Shown here piece by piece: positions 60,381-64,000 of a stretch of DNA of 64,000 nucleotides; the stretch's first letter is position 1; each line of letters starts with the position of its first letter. Where the stretch lies: NCBI GenBank assembly GCA_964620125.1, contig CAZUGQ010000004.1, forward strand, positions 71,305 through 135,304. The letters run 5' to 3'. A program made the position numbers and the translations under genes. The notes beneath the pieces were generated by a model. That model was not told where the DNA came from. It was given only the letters and a program-made list of their open reading frames with translations, and ran no database searches. This DNA is from OLB6 sp964620125 (lineage in GTDB: Bacteria > Bacteroidota > Ignavibacteria > Kapaibacteriales > Kapaibacteriaceae).

Positions 60381-62309
60381 TTACGGAATCACGTCAACCA
60401 CTACCGTTCGGTTATACATGCGTCCTTCGGGAAGGTTGTTCGGGAATGGCACAAATGCAGGATCTTCTCCATAACCGGTTGCACGCAGTTGAACATTCTT
60501 GCGACCTGCGCTCGCCAGTCCTGATTGCAGCAAGCGCTTTACTTCGTCGGCACGGTCCTGCGACAACTTCTTGTTCACACTTTCTGTGCCGAGATTGTCT
60601 GTGTAGCCGGAGATGATCACGGTTGAATTCTCCGGGATCTTCGGAAGAATATCATTGATAAAGTCACGTGAGCGTCCTACCGGGTCTTCGTCGTTATACT
60701 CAAAGATGAGCGAATAACGCGCTGCCTTTGCTTCCGTCTGGGCCATGCGCAATTCGAACTGTTCCGTGCCACTTAATGTGCGACCGTCGGCCGTGGTTGC
60801 AATCACTTCGGCAGTAAAGTTTGCCGACTGGGTGTTCTGTCCAAGGAGTCCGGTCGGATCCATATAGGCTTCTGTGCCGGTAAACGGACCATAGCTCTTC
60901 CGCTGACCATTGCCGCTGATGGTTACCTGCCAGGAAGTGATGTTCTCGTTGGTTGTAAGCTTAATGTAAACATCGTTCTCCTCACGTGCTGGGCGTTCTG
61001 CGCGTAATATTGCCCGGCGCATGAGCTGCGGATCGTTGGACGTGATTTCTACACGGCGGTTTTCCTTATCCGCAAATGGCCTATCCTCCGGGGGCGTGCG
61101 AGAAGTACCTGATGGCTTGTTGGGGTTTAGTTGCCCCTTGGTGGTAATTCGGTCAGGAGCAACGGACCACGTGTTTGTAAGGTAGGCTTTAACGGCATCA
61201 GCAAGTTCCTGTCCATTTTTCTCGTTCGGATCCGAGCCGATGAGGGTAAGGTTTGCGGAAGGCGTGTGGTTTAACCGGTAACCAACGATGTTCAGGATGT
61301 TGTAATAGATCTCGCCTTGCAGATACTTGCGTTTTTGAATGTTCTCTACGTCTTCTGCTGTGAACTCATGTTGAGCCCGCTCAATAAGTGCCGATGTGTC
61401 GGAGCTACTGATGTTGTTATACCGAGAGGGGATGTTAACGTTGGCACTGTCGAAGAACACGAACGGGCGCAACGGGAAATACTCTTCCACAACGCGAGTT
61501 GCATAGATGCCATCTTCGGGTGGCGAAATCATGAAGAACTTGCCACTTGTTGATGGTGCTTGCTGCAACTCGGCATCTCCCAGGGTGAATGCAACACCTC
61601 CACGAATGGTAACAACAGAAAGCCCATCTGCAAGACCGGACTGCGACTCAAGGTCTACCTCACGCATCCCCATCACATACGTAAGCTCAACAAATGGTGT
61701 AAGGAACAACTGGGTCTTATCCGTTGGCTCGGAAAGCCAAATGTCATAACCAAGACCAAACGCCGCTGAGCCAACAATTGCAGAACCGGGTACCTCATTG
61801 CCTGTTACGGCGGGATCTTGTGCATTCAACCGATAGTCGTATGTGGCATCCAGCTTGATACCTACACCGCCACCACCAGTTAGATGGAAGGAGTTACCGA
61901 GGTACAACTTGGCAAGTACTTCCAGGTTTACTAATGACGTATTGAAATCAAACTCATCACTGATGGCCGACCCATCAGGATTTTTATGCGTTTGGTCGTC
62001 GATGGCTTGAAGGTACCGGTTGTCATACGACAATCTAGTTTGCAAACCGAGAATGTCGATGAGTCTCCATTCAGCATTTAAGCCTCCATACAAGCCCAGC
62101 CCATTTCCATCATTAAGAACGAATGGGATAAACGAGCCGCCAGGCCTTGAAGGCAATTGCAACCAGTCGCTATAACCAACACCGGCCATGTTATAGTTGA
62201 GTCCTAAGTGCGCCCCATATCGCAATGGAACGTTAGGTTTTTCCTGTGCAGTTGTCGTCGCTGCAATGATTATAGCGAAGGCAAGGAGTGCGAATCCAAC
62301 CCGTTCCAT
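60381..62309 (-). CDS. OmpA-family outer-membrane protein with N-terminal barrel
   Basis: 642 residues. A signal peptide (VGFALLAFAIIIAATTTAQ) precedes an N-terminal barrel of about 240 residues (YGAHLGLNYNMAGVGYSDW, LTPFVELTYVMGMREV). A degenerate OmpA-like stretch follows at about 280-430 (FPLRPFVFFDSANVNIPS and, later, DKENRRVEI), then a beta linker. The last 110 residues form a standard OmpA C-terminal domain (STVIISGYTDNLGTESVNKK, LSQDRADEVKRLL) that binds peptidoglycan. It anchors the outer membrane to the wall. A GAGGG sequence and a TAAATTCG element lie upstream of the ATG. Confidence 0.92.
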   Translation of the reverse strand: MERVGFALLAFAIIIAATTTAQEKPNVPLRYGAHLGLNYNMAGVGYSDWLQLPSRPGGSFIPFVLNDGNGLGLYGGLNAEWRLIDILGLQTRLSYDNRYLQAIDDQTHKNPDGSAISDEFDFNTSLVNLEVLAKLYLGNSFHLTGGGGVGIKLDATYDYRLNAQDPAVTGNEVPGSAIVGSAAFGLGYDIWLSEPTDKTQLFLTPFVELTYVMGMREVDLESQSGLADGLSVVTIRGGVAFTLGDAELQQAPSTSGKFFMISPPEDGIYATRVVEEYFPLRPFVFFDSANVNIPSRYNNISSSDTSALIERAQHEFTAEDVENIQKRKYLQGEIYYNILNIVGYRLNHTPSANLTLIGSDPNEKNGQELADAVKAYLTNTWSVAPDRITTKGQLNPNKPSGTSRTPPEDRPFADKENRRVEITSNDPQLMRRAILRAERPAREENDVYIKLTTNENITSWQVTISGNGQRKSYGPFTGTEAYMDPTGLLGQNTQSANFTAEVIATTADGRTLSGTEQFELRMAQTEAKAARYSLIFEYNDEDPVGRSRDFINDILPKIPENSTVIISGYTDNLGTESVNKKLSQDRADEVKRLLQSGLASAGRKNVQLRATGYGEDPAFVPFPNNLPEGRMYNRTVVVDVIP

Positions 62310-62333
62310 AAAGTCCCTCGAAGTTGTGGTGTA

Positions 62334-62341
62334 CGAATTTA
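62334..62341 (-). promoter_or_regulatory. Candidate -7 promoter element of the OmpA gene
   Basis: TAAATTCG on the minus strand fits TAnnTT(T/C)G, 24 bases upstream of the ATG at 62309. A GAGGG ribosome-binding site lies between the two. Confidence 0.35.
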
Positions 62342-62392
62342 CCGAGCACCTGCCGGAAGTGGCTCCTGGCAGGCGGATCCGAAATGTTCAGG

Positions 62393-63487
62393 CTATACGT
62401 TGAAGCGGAAGTACATGATGTCGCCGTCCTTTACAATGTACTCCTTACCTTCGATGCGATATAAACCAGCATCCTTCACAGCTTGTTCCGATCCAAGCCG
62501 TTCCCAGTCACTATACCCCATCACTTCGGCTCTGATAAAGCCCTTTTCAAAGTCGGTGTGTATCTCTCCTGCTGCCTGTGGAGCTGTACTTCCCGATCGT
62601 ACGGTCCACGCGCGTGTTTCCTTCTTGCCTGCCGTGAAGAATGTGAGCAAACCGAGCAACGTGTATGCTTCACGTATCACTCGATCAAGTCCTGGCTCGT
62701 TCATGGATAAGTCAGAAAGAAACATCTGTCGGTCTTCTGGTTCGAGTTGAGCAATCTCGGCTTCGATTTTTGCACAAATGGGAACCACAACAGCTCCTTC
62801 GGCTTTTGCCCGCTGCTCAACACGCCGAACAAGTTCGTTGCCATTGGCAACTCCGGCTTCGTCCGTATTGGCGATATACATCACTGGCTTATCGGTTAAG
62901 AGCTGTAGCGCTCGCAGCCACGAGGCCTCCTTGTCTTCACGGGTGAACAGGCGTGCGGGTGCACCACCATCCAGGTGCGCAAGCAACCGTTCGAGCATCT
63001 CGAACTCTTCTTTAGCCTCCTTGTCGTTGGCACGTACTTTCTTCTGCACATTCTCCATTCGTTTGCCAACACTATCAACATCCTTGAGGATCAGTTCGGT
63101 TTCGATGATGTCGATATCGTGCAAAGGATCAACCTTCCCATGCACATGCACTACATTCTCCTCTTCGAAACACCGAACAACGTGTGCCACGGCGTCGCAT
63201 GCACGGATGTTGCCCAGGAACTGATTACCTAAGCCTTCGCCTTTCGAAGCCCCCTTCACCAACCCCGCGATATCAACGAATTCAACAGTGGTGGGAACCT
63301 CCCGATCTGTTTCGTAGGCTGCAGACAGCTTGCGCAGGCGCGGGTCCGGAACATTCACAACACCCACATTGGGGTCAATGGTGCAGAACGGATAATTAGC
63401 AGCCTCTGCTTCGTTGGCGGTGAGCGCATTAAACAATGTGGACTTCCCAACATTGGGAAGTCCAACAATTCCGCAGGCGATACCCAT
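62393..63487 (-). CDS. ychF: Redox-regulated ATPase YchF
   Basis: 364 residues, a universally conserved Obg-related P-loop protein that prefers ATP and binds ribosomes. G1 is GLPNVGKSTLFNAL, switch II DIAGLVKGASKGEGLGNQFL, and the altered G4 reads NTDE in place of NKxD, which explains the ATP preference. A coiled-coil arm (about 130-200) and a C-terminal TGS domain (TFFTAGKKETRAWTVRSG, GFIRAEVMGY) complete it. The octamer copy at 63248-63255 falls in the switch II loop codons (KGASKG). It is alone between OmpA and the T9SS fragment. Confidence 0.96.
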   Translation of the reverse strand: MGIACGIVGLPNVGKSTLFNALTANEAEAANYPFCTIDPNVGVVNVPDPRLRKLSAAYETDREVPTTVEFVDIAGLVKGASKGEGLGNQFLGNIRACDAVAHVVRCFEEENVVHVHGKVDPLHDIDIIETELILKDVDSVGKRMENVQKKVRANDKEAKEEFEMLERLLAHLDGGAPARLFTREDKEASWLRALQLLTDKPVMYIANTDEAGVANGNELVRRVEQRAKAEGAVVVPICAKIEAEIAQLEPEDRQMFLSDLSMNEPGLDRVIREAYTLLGLLTFFTAGKKETRAWTVRSGSTAPQAAGEIHTDFEKGFIRAEVMGYSDWERLGSEQAVKDAGLYRIEGKEYIVKDGDIMYFRFNV

Positions 63488-63550
63488 AGGGCCGCAAAAT
63501 AGGAAGGGACTGCGCGTACAACACGCAGCCCCGTTCCCAAACGGTTCGGT

Positions 63551-63976
63551 TTAGTTCACTTTTACCAGGTTGGACGTTACCAGAACACTACCGGCAGTTA
63601 CACGCACTAGGTACATTCCGGGTGGTAGGGGGCTTCCGGCCACGTCAACAAAGTTGAGCGATACATGCGTTTCTCCAGCGGCGAGGAGCCCCAGATCGAG
63701 GCGCAACACCACGAAGCCGGATACATCGACGATTTCAATGATGGTGTTTGCCAAAGTAGGCTGCAACCATGCGACTTCGGTGGCAGCACTGGCCGGTACC
63801 GGCCACAGCCGAAGCGTATGTACTTCTTCCGAGGATGTTTCTATATAGGTTGCCGACCTAGCAGGACGAGTAACTCGGCTAGCACACACGCAGCTCTCTT
63901 CAACACGTATAGAAGTCCGAACGGGTGGTATGCCACAAAGACTATATGCCCTTATCGTCTTTGTGGCATTGAACAA
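63551..63976 (-). CDS. C-terminal T9SS sorting-domain fragment, probably end of a larger interrupted gene
   Basis: The last 80 residues match a type A T9SS sorting domain: LRLWPVPASAATEV (the xxPNP-like start), IIEIVDVSGFVVLRLD, LPPGMYLVRVTAG and NLVKVN. Such tags sit at the end of large secreted proteins, yet the frame is closed by a TGA at 63986-63988 and the only upstream start candidate is a TTG. A 12-bp inverted repeat (63931-63968) lies in its 5' part. It is therefore a remnant, a frameshifted 3' end of a gene running off-window, or a misassembly. I keep it as a CDS because the domain is clear. Confidence 0.55.
   Translation of the reverse strand: MFNATKTIRAYSLCGIPPVRTSIRVEESCVCASRVTRPARSATYIETSSEEVHTLRLWPVPASAATEVAWLQPTLANTIIEIVDVSGFVVLRLDLGLLAAGETHVSLNFVDVAGSPLPPGMYLVRVTAGSVLVTSNLVKVN
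63931..63968. terminator. Perfect 12-bp inverted repeat near the right edge
   Basis: TGCCACAAAGAC and GTCTTTGTGGCA are separated by 14 bases. It is strong enough for a terminator or a protein-binding palindrome. It overlaps the 5' part of the T9SS fragment, which would be odd if that frame were really translated from its apparent start. Confidence 0.5.
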
Positions 63977-64000
63977 GGATAGACGTCAGAATCAGAAGTA

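Larger units (their letters stand above)
3459..63634. repeat. Dispersed octamer family AGCCCCCT (27 copies across the window)
   Basis: This entry spans the family, not one element. Plus-strand copies start at 3459, 9384, 13885, 15929, 18626, 20758, 23778, 27760, 37147, 38526, 42248, 45011, 49914, 51268, 51925, 54840, 57461, 60001 and 63248. Minus-strand copies (AGGGGGCT) start at 9423, 14553, 21319, 37050, 41866, 43547, 58812 and 63627. The preceding base is A in about half of the copies, and GCC or TCC follows in 13, giving the wider consensus (A/G)AGCCCCCT(G/T)CC. All lie in, or at the stop codon of, coding regions. Confidence 0.85.

Noticed and set aside
62349..62373. Hairpin CCTGCC/GGCAGG downstream of ychF
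   Set aside because: Only a 6-bp stem with a 13-base loop and no T run, too weak to call a terminator.
1..64000. Prophage, insertion sequence or integrated element
   Set aside because: No transposase, integrase or phage structural gene was seen on either strand, and no flanking direct repeats were noticed.

Overview
The window is chromosomal DNA from an uncultured-type diderm bacterium of the FCB superphylum. A Chlorobi-side lineage such as Ignavibacteria or Candidatus Kapabacteria fits best. This is inference from several signs: C-terminal type IX secretion (T9SS) sorting domains, giant secreted proteins with IgGFc-binding-type and choice-of-anchor-D modules, a GWxTD protein, OmpA-family barrels, an OstA-like protein, weak or absent Shine-Dalgarno sequences, and TAnnTT(T/C)G promoter elements close to start codons. 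Two N runs (22714-22748 and 24006-24015) show it is a scaffold. No prophage, insertion sequence, CRISPR array or rRNA was seen. No gap between genes exceeds 300 bases.

Layout. 1-10.7 kb (minus): two very large secreted proteins, ksgA, a HIT protein, a small barrel protein and an OstA-like protein. 10.7-14.6 kb (plus): hflX, a 54-aa membrane ORF, recN and a stand-alone RelA/SpoT-type HD protein. 14.5-17.4 kb (minus): a wza/wzz polysaccharide export pair. 17.4-20.3 kb (plus): suhB-like phosphatase, dapF and an M20 amidohydrolase. 20.3-26.9 kb (mostly minus): a membrane phosphoesterase, a UPF0598-hotdog fusion, a plus-strand thioredoxin-fold gene, argS, rsfS, a LytR_C protein, an ECF sigma factor and tRNA-Ser. 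27.2-39.6 kb (plus): an S66 carboxypeptidase, a 1565-aa VWA surface protein, class I aldolase, an ABC exporter, cystathionine beta-synthase and an MbnP/MbnH-like pair. 39.6-43.8 kb (minus): an SDR, a CpeT/CpcT-like protein, mutL and a CrtC-like protein. 43.9-45.5 kb (plus): a glycosyltransferase and a Cys-cluster membrane protein. 45.5-50.1 kb (minus): GWxTD protein, ruvX, a sensor kinase and ispF. 50.1-51.6 kb (plus): xseAB. 51.6-53.3 kb (minus): gpsA and plsY. 53.5-56.4 kb (plus): half a ClpB and a VWA/OmpA/SPOR protein. 56.5-64 kb (minus): trxB, queG, an alpha/beta hydrolase, a HAD phosphatase, a VOC-like protein, OmpA, ychF and a T9SS fragment.

Most genes are housekeeping and tightly packed. 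Six neighbouring pairs share a 4-base ATGA or GTGA stop/start overlap. The most unusual feature is not a gene. The non-palindromic octamer AGCCCCCT occurs 27 times by hand count (about two expected), always inside or at the end of a gene, in either orientation and in different reading frames. It behaves like a DNA-uptake, Chi-like or other genome-wide signal. Other points of interest are a T9SS-tagged MbnP-like copper protein next to its di-heme partner, a ClpB lacking its first ATPase domain, a carotenoid-modification pair with an unknown Cys-cluster protein, an HD alarmone-hydrolase homologue that has lost a metal-binding Asp, two related 9-bp minisatellites placed directly upstream of start codons, and a hairpin repeat found both between genes and inside argS.
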